Source of the DNA: Poronia punctata
Lineage: Eukaryota > Ascomycota > Sordariomycetes > Xylariales > Xylariaceae
Assembly (NCBI GenBank): GCA_022579005.1
Contig: MU401503.1
Coordinates: forward strand, 62,001-126,000
Length of the DNA: 64,000 nt
Direction of reading: 5' to 3'
Numbering within the stretch: position 1 is the first letter of the stretch; each line of letters begins with the position of its first letter. Made by a program: the position numbers and the translations under genes. Below the pieces are notes generated by a model, which worked only from the letters and a program-made list of their open reading frames with translations, ran no database searches and was not told the origin of the DNA. Of the stretch, positions 48,570 through 59,861 are shown piece by piece.

Positions 48570-50621
48570 TTATGCTTGGTATGTTGAAGCGGACACGTTG
48601 CCACCACGGCCGGTCCAGTTGACGTGAATATCTTTGCCCTCGGGGTACTTCTCGTTGGCCGATTCAGGCTTAACCCTGAAGGTGTGGGCACCGAAGTAGT
48701 CACGCTGTGCCTGGAGTAGGTTGGCGGGCAGGTCCTTGGTGCGGTAACCGTCGAACCACGAAAGCGCTGTGGCGAAAGCGGGCGTAGGGATACCCAGGAG
48801 AACGGCCTTGGAGACGACGTCTCTCCAGCCGGGTTGAGCCTTGTGGATAGCCTCGTTGAAGAAGTCATCGAACAACAAGTTCTTTAGGTCGGGGTTGTTT
48901 CGGTAGGCATTGGTGATGTCCTTCAAGAAAACAGAGCGGATAATGCAGCCACCTCGCCACATCAAGGCAATCGAGGGCTTGTTCAGCTTCCAGCCGTACT
49001 CTTTGGCAGCCTGTTCAGTTCTGATTAGCAACTAAATCCAAACGCGAAATAAGTAGTAGACACTAACCTCTTGCATCAGCATGAAGCCCTGGGCGTATGA
49101 AACGATCTTCGAGGCGTATAGAGCCTGCTCTAGGTTGTCCAAAAATTGCTCCTTGTTGCCCTCGAAGCTCTGGCTGGTACCGACGAACTTGAGCTTCTGC
49201 GAAGCCTCGGTACGCTCTGGCTTGATCGAAGACAGGCAGCGGGCGAAGACGGCCTCAGCAATCAGAGTTACGGGCATTCCGAGATCGAAAGCATTCACAG
49301 CCGTCCATTTTCCGGTACCCTTCTGGCCAGCCTGGTCCAAGATTTTCTCGACCAGGGGAGTTCCATCGTCGTCGTTGTAGTACATGATGTCGCGAGTAAT
49401 TTCAATTAGGAAAGAATCTAGGACACCCGAGTTCCACTTGCCGAAGATATCGCCGATCTCCTTGTTGCTCAGACCGAGACCCCGTTTCATGATGTCGTAA
49501 GCCTAAATGGAATGCCGGGTCAATTTCTTCACTTGCACCAGCCCGGGATTATGGCAGTCACTGACCTCGCAGATAAGTTGCATATCACCGTATTCGATAC
49601 CGTTGTGTACCATCTTGACGTAGTGGCCAGCACCCTCGTCACCAACCCACTCACAGCAGGCTTCGCCAGAGCTCTTGGCAGAAATGCTCTGGAAGATATC
49701 TTTGATGTGGGGCCAAGCCTCCTCGTTGCCGCCAGGCATAATTGAAGGGCCATATCGGGCTCCCTCTTCACCACCGGAGACACCGGAACCGACGAACCGG
49801 ATACCCTTCTCGTTCAGGTACTTGGTTCTGCGGTTGGAGTCGGGGAAGTGGGAGTTGCCACCATCAATGATGATGTCGCCCTTCTCGAGGAGGGGCAGTA
49901 GAGTCTCGATCCAATCATCAACGGCCTTGCCAGCTTGGACGAGGAGCATGACGCGACGGGGCTTCTTGAGTTTGGAAATGAATTCCTCATTAGAATGGGC
50001 ACCCACAACGGACTTTCCCTTGGCCTCGTTTTCCAGGAAGCGGTCGACCTTGGAAATGGTTCGGTTATAGGCGCAAATCGTGAAGCCGTGGTCGGCCATG
50101 TTCAGAATCAAGTTCTGGCCCCTGGCACGAGGTGTTAGTATTCAGAAATCCATAGTCCAGGGCAGGACAGGGTCGAGCGAAGACAAATGGGATGGTAACT
50201 TACATGACAGCCAGGCCAATGAGGCCGAGATCAGCGCTTTGGGATAGTTAGCATGATCGTCCAAGACAGTGCTATAGACGCCAAAGGTGCCATTGCAAAA
50301 GAGAACGAGGGAAATAGGCTCGCCTTGCGCCGCTGAAGGAGCTGGTGATATTGGCCAGACGAGCTCTAGAGGACCCCAAGAATAATGTTTCAGTGACACA
50401 CGTTGAGGGATTGAGGGATCAAGAGGGCAATACTGCATTCCCCAAGCCCCGAACAGCCAGTCAAGCAGATTTGCGCATCTGCTCGATGCGTCCATGGCCC
50501 TCAACCACAACAGCGGCCATTGGCATTATTGTTGGTCGCCTAATCTAGACTGCGTCTTTTGGCGCGCATTCGGCTGTTACTGGGGCGAGAGTACGGGAAT
50601 AACTTACACGGCACCAGACAT
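48570..50621 (-). CDS. gnd1: 6-phosphogluconate dehydrogenase, decarboxylating
   Basis: Oxidises 6-phosphogluconate to ribulose 5-phosphate and CO2 with NADP+ in the cytosolic pentose phosphate pathway. Exons: 50621-50608 (14 nt), 50236-50204 (33 nt), 50121-49566, 49502-49068 and 49010-48570, 492 aa. The first exons give MSGAV and ADLGLIGLAVM, then GQNLILNMADHGF: the NADP-binding Rossmann start. Catalytic and substrate segments are intact (IDGGNSHFPD, FVGSGVSGGEEGARYGPSIMPGG, GAGHYVKMVHNGIEYGDMQL, GTGKWT, ALMWRGGCIIRS). Length and order are standard. The first intron is 371 nt, unusually long for this window; long leading introns often carry control elements, though none was identified. Confidence 0.97.
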
Positions 50622-53285
50622 AGTTGCAATATTGCTTGCTTAGTCTTTGTACTTGGTCAATGAATTATAACAATGGCGGCAGATAACTGCGCGGGTGTGA
50701 GAAATATTCGCAGGGTGGCTTCCTACAGAAGAAAATTATAGAGGGGAAGGTGAGAGAAGGTGATGGTGAAGGGGGGGCAGAGGATGCTTTTCTATGATGG
50801 AGGGGTAAAAATCGGGACGAAGGCAGCTAAGAATGCCAATGGGTACATAGCAAGGCGACAAGGGTAGCGTCTTCCGTGGGGTCAACAATCAAAATCGATA
50901 ATGTTGCTCGCAGGACAAAGCAAGACTAAGGTACGTAATTACGAGACGGGCGTGAATTTTGTCAGCGGAAAACAACAATAACAGATAGAAGCCCCCTTCC
51001 TACCTTTTGAGCCTGAGGTGGCCGGTTGTAATGTAGCCCCAGCACCAGCACCCACCACCGCTGTCATCATTCTGTCTAGGTCCCGTCTAGAGTTGCCTGC
51101 CTTTACCTTGCCATTGGTCACAGCAGGAGGCATGGTCGTTAGGAGGATTGGCGGGCAAGTCCATGGCGGGGTTATCCGGGCTTACTCAGCCCCGCTTTTT
51201 AGCTGCTTGACATTACAACATACAGTACGTTAAGTCGTTACCAATCTTAGCCTAGTACTTTGTAAGTGGGTAATTAACAGAGCTGCAGAAGACGAACTTC
51301 GATCTGAGAAGGGAGGGGTTTAGTACACGTAGAGGGGTCGTAGAGGGGTAGTAGATGGCATGTATTTCCCTAACATCAGGTACACCAAAGAAAGAAAGAA
51401 ACAGTGCGAGCTGCAGAGTCAATTGAAGGCTTGATCGAAACTCATGAAAATAAAGAACAATAGCTTTCGGAAGCCTACGCCGGGTTACGCCCTTGTTGGC
51501 ACAATTGAGTCATTTGTTTTATGCTTGTGTTTGCAGAAGGCAATGACGGAAGCCGATATCTGCAACAAACATACTGATTTTGCTGGCGGCAGCGCAAACA
51601 AGCGCTCCCATTGCCATTGTTATAATAATTTTTGGAATCAAGATCGCTTGCAAACTGGGCTGTATGTTAAAACTAAAGCTGGAGACGCGGCTCTAGGGTT
51701 ATAGCTAAAGCAATGATAGCCTGACGTTATGAAGAGCTGGGTCGACGGTTTATTACCCGCCTTGTCCTACTCGTATAAGCAGCCTAGGAACCGACTATTC
51801 GTGTATGGCGTCTTGGAGAGTATATAGTATTGCCTATTGGCTACTTGGATACTAAACATTCCGATCCAACTGATGCGCCATTCAAAGTTGGTTGGCTAGG
51901 TAGATATGCAGTAACATACAATCTTTCAAGGTAGAACAAGATTTGCTGTTTCAGTACATGGGTAATACTTAGCGCAACATGGTTGGGAGTATACCCTGTT
52001 GGAAGACTAATCGGGAAATATCACAAAAATATCTCCCTCCCGATGATCCTTCAGTAAATGAATGTGGTAGACTCACTTCCCATACGAGGCATGCACATGG
52101 AGATTGTGCTTGCCGCTGCATGGAAGCTGGATGAGGAAACACCAAGACTTTCTCAACCGTAAGCATCGCTCATAACTGTCAGAGTCGGTCGAGCCGATGA
52201 ATAACTGCTGGCTGAATACAAATATCTTTGGTAAAATCGGTGGATAGAATGGGATATATTTTGCGGACGATTGGTCTACAAAGTCCGACTTTCGGGATAG
52301 GCGGATACGGATGACACAACAGTGCCCGTCATCCGGAGTTGGATCCAATGCTACCACCGAAAATGTCGCACAGCCTGAGTACCTTATCATGACCCCCATC
52401 GTTACTCTGCCCTTACTGGCTTAGTTCGCTTACCTTGTCGGTCATGAACCAATGCCCCGATCTATGGATGGGGGGATGTCTTGTCTCAGGTGATGTGGCT
52501 TTACACGTACTATTAACAGACCACAGGGCACCGTCGACAATATGTTGGGGATTGTGAGGCTGGAGTTGTCTTGAGCACTAACGGGTTGCCGTTCCATGTC
52601 TTCGCTTATACCCTATAGGCCCAAAATAGGTCGAAGGGCCGGTAATCCGCTCAAAGGGCCGACACCTAAAATGGCGAAATTGAGCCCAGCGCGGTAGACC
52701 TGTATGGCAAGTCCGGATATAGTAAAGCCTCGTATGCCATCGGGGAAAGTTTTGCCGCCCATATTATAGTCGTACGAGGCACGGCATCTTCTTATATGCT
52801 CATTGGCGTGGAGATCTTACTTGTACGCACATTGAGTATGAATTCCTGGTGGCTGTAGGGGTGCCTCGTGGAAAGTGCACAGAAGAGCCAGCCACTCGCC
52901 TTAGTAATAAGCATGTGGCTGTGTATCCACTTCCCTTTCATTCTGTGGCGTTGATTTTACATGAACCTTATCTGATTAGAAGCGGGTTTTCGACATGGGT
53001 AGGGGTTCATTTGTCGGGTACCTCGAACTTTGGTAGGTACATGTAATTTTATCCGTCACCGAGCCTCTTCCGTCATTAATCCAACAAAATCAACAACTCA
53101 TACCATATTGGCAACAACCATCGCGCTTTGCACCACGTCGCATCACCTTTAATACCCACACCATCGAAACCATTCGTACACGATATCACGGCCTGAGACA
53201 CTAGGGTTCTAGAAAATCCCATCCACAGGTACGTTGTAGCCTTGAACAAACACAATCTCGCGTCGGGCGCACGGCAAAGTTCATC
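50622..53285. other. Divergent intergenic region, no supported gene
   Basis: 2.7 kb between gnd1 and the RBM42-like gene. A minus-strand frame at 51133-50939 begins with ATG (MPPAVTNGKVK) and could be a small gene or an upstream ORF of gnd1. A minus-strand frame at 52399-52073 is open for about 109 codons without family likeness. A TACTCGTA copy lies at 51768. Confidence 0.5.
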
Positions 53286-54470
53286 ATGTCCTATCCGGGT
53301 CCTCCAGGCTCGTCCTCTTCGTCGCTCCCGCCGCGACCTCCACCATCAAAGGTATCGGGATTCAAACCCGCCTTCCGACCCGCCGCGCCTCCCGCTACTT
53401 ATGCAGCCTCCAGCGCGCCGAGTTACTCGAGCGCACCAAGCTATGCAGGCCCATCTGCAAGCGCACCTCATTATGGAGCTACTGCCCCGCCCTCCAACTA
53501 CCAGCCGTACGGCGCCATGAGCACCGGTGCTTCTTACCCACCTCAGACGGCGGCCTATTCGTACCCCCAACAAGGCGGGTATCAACAGAATTATTACGGC
53601 GCGCAAGCGGCCCCGGCTACCACCGGCGCGTCTGCGTCTGCGTACGGCACACCGCCTCAGATCCGCAACCCCTTTCCCGTACCCGGCGGCCAGACAAAGG
53701 CCGATGACTACGACCCGAACATGGCGGCGCAGATTGCGCAATGGCAGAGCGCTTACTCAAGGGACCCAAAAGAGGCCGCAAGCATGGCCGGTGGCGGCGG
53801 TGGTCCTGGTCGGCCCGGCACTGTCCCTAACAGTGCAGCTGCGTTCTCGTTGGAAGCCGCCAATCGTGCATCAGCAGAGGTAAACGCCGCTGCGGCTGCG
53901 GCTGCTGCTGCTGCTGCGGCAACTGTGTCCGGCGACAAGAAAAAGACGGTTGTGCGACAAGGCGGTGGTCAGAAGTGGACGGATGACACCCTCTTAGAAT
54001 GGGATCCGTCTCACTTACGCCTCTTTGTCGGTAACCTTGCCGGTGAGACGACAGACGAGAGCTTGTTCAAGGCTTTCTCCCGATGGAAATCGCTACAAAA
54101 GGCACGCGTGATCCGCGACAAGGTCACGAGCAAGTCCAAGGGATTCGGTTTCGTATCTTTCAGTGACCCTGACGAATTCTTCGCTGCGGCCAAGGAGATG
54201 AATGGCAAGTATATCCAGAGTCACCCCGTCGTCGTGCGCAAGAGTACCACCGAGATCAAACCCCAGGTAGTCAAAGATAAACGTCACGGCGGCGGCAAGT
54301 GGAATAAGAATAAGAACAAGAATAACAACCGGAGCGGTAACGGAAGTGGCTCTGGTGGTGGTGGTGGTGGTGGTGGTGAGGGTAGTTTCGAACCACATCT
54401 AGGACCCACGGGAGGCGGTATCACGAAACCGGGAGCGAAAACGAAAGACGGGCTGAGATTGCTCGGATGA
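53286..54470 (+). CDS. RBM42-like RRM RNA-binding protein
   Basis: Single exon, 394 aa, ATG at 53286. The first 200 residues are Pro/Ala/Ser/Tyr-rich and disordered, and contain a 13-residue polyalanine at about 200-212. The segment KWTDDTLLEWDPSHLRLFVGNL opens the single RRM: RNP2 LFVGNL at 246-251 and RNP1 KGFGFVSF at 285-292, ending EMNGKYIQSHPVVVRKS. That RRM, its position near the C-terminus and the preceding helix match the RBM42 family, a spliceosome-associated splicing factor in other eukaryotes. A Lys/Asn stretch and an eight-Gly run (GGT repeats near 54355) precede a conserved-looking end (FEPHLGPTGGGITKPG). Confidence 0.9.
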   Translation: MSYPGPPGSSSSSLPPRPPPSKVSGFKPAFRPAAPPATYAASSAPSYSSAPSYAGPSASAPHYGATAPPSNYQPYGAMSTGASYPPQTAAYSYPQQGGYQQNYYGAQAAPATTGASASAYGTPPQIRNPFPVPGGQTKADDYDPNMAAQIAQWQSAYSRDPKEAASMAGGGGGPGRPGTVPNSAAAFSLEAANRASAEVNAAAAAAAAAAAATVSGDKKKTVVRQGGGQKWTDDTLLEWDPSHLRLFVGNLAGETTDESLFKAFSRWKSLQKARVIRDKVTSKSKGFGFVSFSDPDEFFAAAKEMNGKYIQSHPVVVRKSTTEIKPQVVKDKRHGGGKWNKNKNKNNNRSGNGSGSGGGGGGGGEGSFEPHLGPTGGGITKPGAKTKDGLRLLG

Positions 54471-55625
54471 GTTACTTCTTTTCTCGATCTTATATCGTAC
54501 CTTTGCGATTCCTCTGGTCGCCAGTGGACGAAACATTGAGGTATTGGAGTGGTTTTTGGAAGAACATGATGAGATGTTGTCATGAATTCATCATCTGCTA
54601 CACTAGAGTGATCCAAATGGTCGCTGGACTCTTGACTCTTGACTCCCATGTTGTCTGGATCATAACATAACATGGAACCCAAGCACCCTTGTGGTATTCA
54701 AGGGAAAAAGGCGGTCTGTACCTACCAGCCGCATGCATCCCCCTTTCCAATGAAACTCGGAAGATAAAGTATTTATCAGGGCTCGGCAGCCAGCAATACG
54801 TGTAACCCTAAAACGATAAAAAAAAACACACGGGTACCTACCTACTGTGGGCGGGGGTATGATATTGCCTTATTTGCGCAAAGGAGTCTCAAAGAGTCTC
54901 ACTCCTAACCTACCTTATGTACCTAAGCCGGAATCACAATTTCCATCCGGAACCGAACTAGAAATCGGCCTCTTTTCTTCCATCGCTATATAGATACCCT
55001 CACTTACCTAGCTCTAATATTACCTACCGCAATTAGAAAATGGCAAAACGTGATTTAATGAGAGTAGTAGCTGTATTTATTCTCTGTATGTGTTTAATTG
55101 TGTCTTGCTCGCCTTTCCCGATCCGTTCGTATCCTTCACCTGCCATTAGGTAGGTATTTCAGGTACTTTGGTGAATATCCAAAGCAATCGGTAAGTTCGT
55201 TTACACATACACATAGGTATACTCGGACAAGGTGCAGTAAGTAAGTAAAGGGCGAGGTGGGATGAAACGAAAACTCCATCGACTCGGGGGGTTAGTTTAG
55301 TTGTAGACGACCAACTACCCAAATCACATTTTCTTGTTCTTTGCCGTCTTCCATCTCTCGAGATGGAAGCTTGGTCCGTATATAAACAGGTAGAACTCCG
55401 CAGATATAACTCGTAACGCAAATAAAATACCCAACAAATCCATGTTCCAGATAAACAATTCAAAGGCTCTATTTATCCCTATTCATTTGATAATTCCGTT
55501 TTTCTATCCATATATAACTGCCGTATATCCTGTACAAAGAGCCCTCTTTTGTATAATGACAAATAATAATACATTGTGATCTGAGGGGCGCAAATCGGAA
55601 TGGGGCATTTCATCAAGGATCAGAG
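54471..55625. other. Convergent intergenic region, nothing recognised
   Basis: AT-rich in parts, with GTA/TACC-type short motifs. No gene or repeat array was identified. Confidence 0.6.
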
Positions 55626-57656
55626 TTAATCTTCCCGTTGATGATCTGTCCTAGTCGATCTACCATCCTCTTGCGACCTCGGCGTTTTGGGTCTGGGTAT
55701 CAAGTCACCATCAACGGTGATATGGCTCTCTTCAAACTCACTTTCCCCCCGATGCGTCAACAGTCCGGCGTCCTCCTCATCCGACTCGGTCGAGTCGTCC
55801 GAATGTGCCTGTTGATAAACCTTGGTATGTGCGTCTTTCTGCGCATCGTCCCGCATTTTCATGAATTTCATGTAGTTGTAGGCACCAATGGCGACAAGGG
55901 TGACCAAGAGCCCAGATATGTTGATCGGGGTGAGCTTGTCGTCAAATACTAGAGCGGCAACTACAATGGTGACGACCTCTTTGAAAATGCCGGCAATAGA
56001 GAGCGTCACGACGCTGCTTCGCTGCAGCAGAGCGAATTCGCTGGCTGTCATGAGAAAGGCTATAGTGCCGGGGAAAAGTAAAAGGAGGGGCGTCTTCACA
56101 ACACCCCATTCCCCGCTTAGCGTACCGATTGCCTCGGTGAAATTTCCGAAACCCTCAACTGGGAGTGCGATAAATAGTAAAGTGCCAAACATGATGGGCG
56201 AGAGAAAGAAAATGCTAGAAAAAGGATTCGAGGTAGCGGGATGCCGCAGTAGTAAAATCTGGGTCAGGCCCCAACGGAAGCCGGAGAAAAAGGCCGAGGA
56301 TATTATCAAAAAGAAACCACCGAGGTGAAACTCGACCTCGCCGGCGACCATCATAATGACACCGGCTGTCATAGTCGCAATGATGGCTACGAGTCGCCAT
56401 GTCGGCGTCTCCAAATGGAAGACAAAAGCAAAGATAAGAACGAAGGCAAGTGCTGAAGACTTGCACATGGCTACATGTTTGTGTCAGCGGCTATGCATTG
56501 GCTATTTGATGGGGCTTGTCAGTAATTAGACATACTGTAGAATGTGAGCGTGATGAATTTCAGGGACGTGTTCCCCAGTCCGATATCAAGACCAGTAGCG
56601 GCGCCACATGGTCCTATCCTTGTGAAATAGAAGAGCTTCGTCATTAACGGCCGGTCCGGTTCGGATTCGTGTCGTGACCGACCCAGGTCGGAGTTGTGTA
56701 GTGTGTTATTTGGCCGTAGCGACGGTATAAAATACAACACCGAGCTAGCAAGGCAAAACTGCACGAGCATGTGCATGGAAGTCGTAAATAAAGGGAAAGG
56801 AAAGTTAAGCTGGCCGGAATCGAACATCCATTTATTATACTGACGACCCGACATGTCAGCGCCAAAGTTTTTATAGACTTTCCAGGCAATTCAAGTTGGG
56901 GGGGTTGCTTACCAGGGATATAGACAAGGAGAAAATGTACCAGAGCCCTATCAGGCCGGCATTAATCATGAGCTTTCTGAAAACATCTTTATCTGCCAGC
57001 CTTCGCTCCTCGTCGCTGAGCTTGTCCTGGACGATTCTTTGGTCTAATCTCGTGTTCCGCCGTCGTTTATTCCGTTTCCGACGCCGCTCTTTGCCGGTTA
57101 AGCCCGCTTCTTCGTCGTCGTGTAGGTCTTCATCTGAAAACGAATCATCGTCTCGCCCATTGGCTGCTCCTTGGCTATATAAAAGTTGATCTTCTTCTGA
57201 GATCTTGGGTTCGTTGTCGCTGCCAGCATTGCGGTTGGCGCTGGAGCCGGGACGTGGTGTCCCTGTGCGTGCGTTGGGCGACAGTGAAGCGTTTAGACCT
57301 GCGCTCAGCGTGCTACGCCGGCGACGGTGACCTTGCGGGGCTATCGCGTCCATCTCGATATCATCGGCTCGACGGTGGGCGGACGAGGCTGCGGAAGGGC
57401 CACCATCTGAAGGCCAATCGATCTGGAAGCTAGTAGTGGCCGATGATGCGGACGGAGGGTTGGAGATGTCGTTATTTGGCGAGAGGGATGTGGGAACAAG
57501 AACACTGTTCACCGACAAGGAGTCTGGAACTTGTCGGTGCGACAGGGGTCGTCCTGTTGTTTGCTGTGGCGGTAAAGACTGTTGGGTGACCTGGGATGGA
57601 CTCGGACGCGGCTTTGGCACTAGCACCGGCTGTTGGATGGACAAAGGGAGAGGCAT
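55626..57656 (-). CDS. Nucleotide-sugar/triose-phosphate transporter family protein (SLC35C2/Ymd8-like)
   Basis: Probable Golgi/ER membrane antiporter of the drug/metabolite transporter superfamily. Exons 57656-56913, 56839-56536 and 56470-55626, 630 aa, phases consistent. A disordered cytosolic N-terminus of about 220 residues ends in a Lys/Arg-rich segment (KERRRKRNKRRRN). It is followed by about ten hydrophobic helices starting at LMINAGLIGLWYIFSLSISLYNKWMF. The TPT-family hallmarks YNKWMF, GLDIGLGNTSLKFI, TLTFYTMCKSS and GFRWGLTQILL are present; the KSS and NTSL motifs place it with SLC35C2/Ymd8 rather than GDP-mannose carriers. The C-terminal tail is acidic. The substrate is not known for the fungal members. 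Confidence 0.92.
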
Positions 57657-58403
57657 CTTGAATTACTCAGATGGGGATGGTACGGCGCGTATGCGTGTAT
57701 CTATGGAGTAAGGGTATTAAGGACTGATATTGGGATTAGGCTGTGCCGTTTCCGAATAAGCATTGCATTGCATTTGTAAAGTAGCAATTAGAGGCTGGAA
57801 GTGTACCAATAGTTGGGCCTCGTGGTCTGGGGTCACAAGAGAGGATTAAAAGAAGGTGAGCATCCCGTACTCGTACAAGTCTAGGATATGATGTCCCCAG
57901 AGTCCCAGACGGGATGCCACCCTGACCCACGCCACGCCGCTATTAGCTAGCATGCTAGAGCCTAGTAGTAGTCTAGTAGGACTCTAGCCAGGAGCTGCCA
58001 GGCTAGCCTAAGGCGAGCTAGGTAGAATGGTCCTACTTTTATGCGCTGCATCATAATTGTCCTCAGTTAGTAAAACGTGACCTCGAAACGTTTGTACGAG
58101 TACGTGTACGTATACATGAGCTGGTGATAACCTCCCAACATGCCAACCTTCTACTCGTATGTGTATTCGTGAGTTAAAGCTGGTCAATGTAATAGTGTAT
58201 TCTATTACAATTTGTAGGCCTCTTGTTGTGATGTTCTATCAACTACACGTAATACAAGTGATCCAACGATATTTCTACGAGTAGGTGGTACGTCGCTAGG
58301 TAGGTAGTTAACCCTTCCATTCCGGTGGCAACCAAGCACGTTACCAACCCCTTATGATCTCTTAGAGTAGGTACACAAGCCGAACCAGTGAATCCACCAG
58401 AAT
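57657..58403. other. Intergenic region with four TACGAGTA motifs
   Basis: Promoter side of the transporter gene and 3' flank of the APH-like gene. Motif copies lie at 57868, 58095, 58152 and 58276, with the AG-rich CTAGTAG tract near 57960-58010. No gene seen. Confidence 0.6.
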
Positions 58404-59861
58404 CTAGGAACTGTTGAATTCACTTTTCTTTCTTCGAACAAGGGCTGTCAAGCGCTCGTCACTCCCATATTCTCCCAGTGCCCTCTCTCTCCATGTCGTC
58501 CAATCTTGGTCAACCCCAAAGATTTCAAGTATCGCATTTGCCAACGGCAAAGCATACGACCATTCGGGCTCCAAGGCCAGACCCCAAAAGAACCTCCTCA
58601 CTTTTTCATCAGTCATCCAGCCGGCTAGCCCCTTTTCCCTCATCGCAGCCGCTAAAGCAACATCATCCACGCTTAACGAGACCCTACCACCACATAGGGC
58701 ACTCATATCAGCAGTAACAAGTGGCGGACTAAAGGCCTCACTTCGAGGTACGACACGTGCCATCTGCCAATCAATAATACCTGTAATGTTGAGGTTTTTA
58801 TCGACGAGTAAGTGGTCGCCTTTGTCGTCGACATGCTTTAGAAAGAACTTCTCCGGGACTTGATCTTGCTGGGCCAGTTGTACCGCGTTATCTTTCAGAA
58901 AGCGGTATACCAAATACGCTTCGACGGGATACTCCGTATAGAGCTGACTGTCTGCAATTAACGATAAATACTGCTCAGCAAACGCAGTATAATAAGAACT
59001 CGAAGTATCAAACGGCCCTTCCGGCGTAAGGACGACAAATCTGTCGCTCGCCACTGCTGATACCTCAATGCTAGATGACTGCAAGCACAAAGACCCGGCT
59101 TTTGGCCACGGGTGTTTTTCCAACTCGGCCAGGATATCAGCAAGGGCATTCCAGACCTTCATCTTCTCCTCTCGAGTGGCATCGTTGCCCGACACTCCTT
59201 CGCCTGTCCATGGTCGTCCGGGTAATTCTTCGACGAGAAGAAAGCTTACGCCGACACCGTGGTCATCAGTCCCAGTGATACCATAACCAAAAGCTCGAGG
59301 TGCCGGCACCGCAGGGATATTCTCGAGAAACTCCAAGGTTGCGTACTCGCTGAGTATCAGGTAATCCGCCAAGAAAGATGGGAGTCCAACAGCGAAGCTC
59401 GCAACCCGAGGAACTCGCATTAGCTACGAGGCAGAGCTGTTGCGGAAGCGGATGCGGGCGTAATAGTTGGCGCTTCCTATAAGAGCGTCCGGGCCAACTT
59501 TAGAAAAGTGCTCGAGGTTGCAACTCTTGCCGTTATTAAGTCTGGAGGCGTATTTGCATACGGCCTTGTCGTTGATCTAAGACCGGAGGCGATCGATCTC
59601 TTCAACAATCTGCGACACGTAGGCTGCATCATCCAAGATCTGCTAGTCCAGTCGCATTAATATTGGAATTAGAGCTCTTCCATGAGCCGCCGCGAACTAA
59701 GTAGAAGGAAGACCAGTTTCTCTTACGTCGCTGCACTTGTGGAAAGAAGGAGACATGTGAGTATAGCACAGGTAACGATTACACCTATTGCACCCACCGG
59801 CTGCCCTGGCGCTTGGTCTTTTGCATTCCGGGACTGAGCAGGTGAAAAATCCGGGCGTCAT
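58404..59861 (-). pseudogene. AN1-type zinc finger + aminoglycoside-phosphotransferase-like kinase, two in-frame TAG codons
   Basis: Exons 59861-59727 and 59639-58404, 456 codons. The intron (GTAAGA...AGCAG) contains two further in-frame TAGs and is clean. Exon one encodes an AN1-like finger (C-x4-C, CNRC, C-x2-H, H-x-C over residues 8-43). Exon two is an APH-fold kinase: SEYATLEFLE and PAPRAFGYGI in the N-lobe, catalytic-loop region KHVDDKGDHLLVD and metal-binding IIDWQMA, ending normally. TAG codons interrupt it at codon 66 (59579-59577) and codon 117 (59426-59424). The rest (337 codons after the second TAG) has no lesion, and nine Trp codons remain. Family recall places Trp at codon 117 (xLMRVPR). 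Either a recently inactivated gene or one read only after RNA editing or read-through. Downstream translation could also start at the ATG at 59420, which would lack the finger and part of the N-lobe. Confidence 0.75.

Noticed and set aside
52073..52399. 108-codon minus-strand frame
   Set aside because: Starts with ATG but has no similarity, no introns and poor context; chance cannot be excluded.
59577..59699. Four in-frame TAG codons in the APH-like gene (59699, 59645, 59579, 59426)
   Set aside because: Only two count as lesions: those at 59699-59697 and 59645-59643 lie inside a well-formed intron (59726-59640, GTAAGA...AGCAG) that joins the AN1 finger to the kinase domain in phase.
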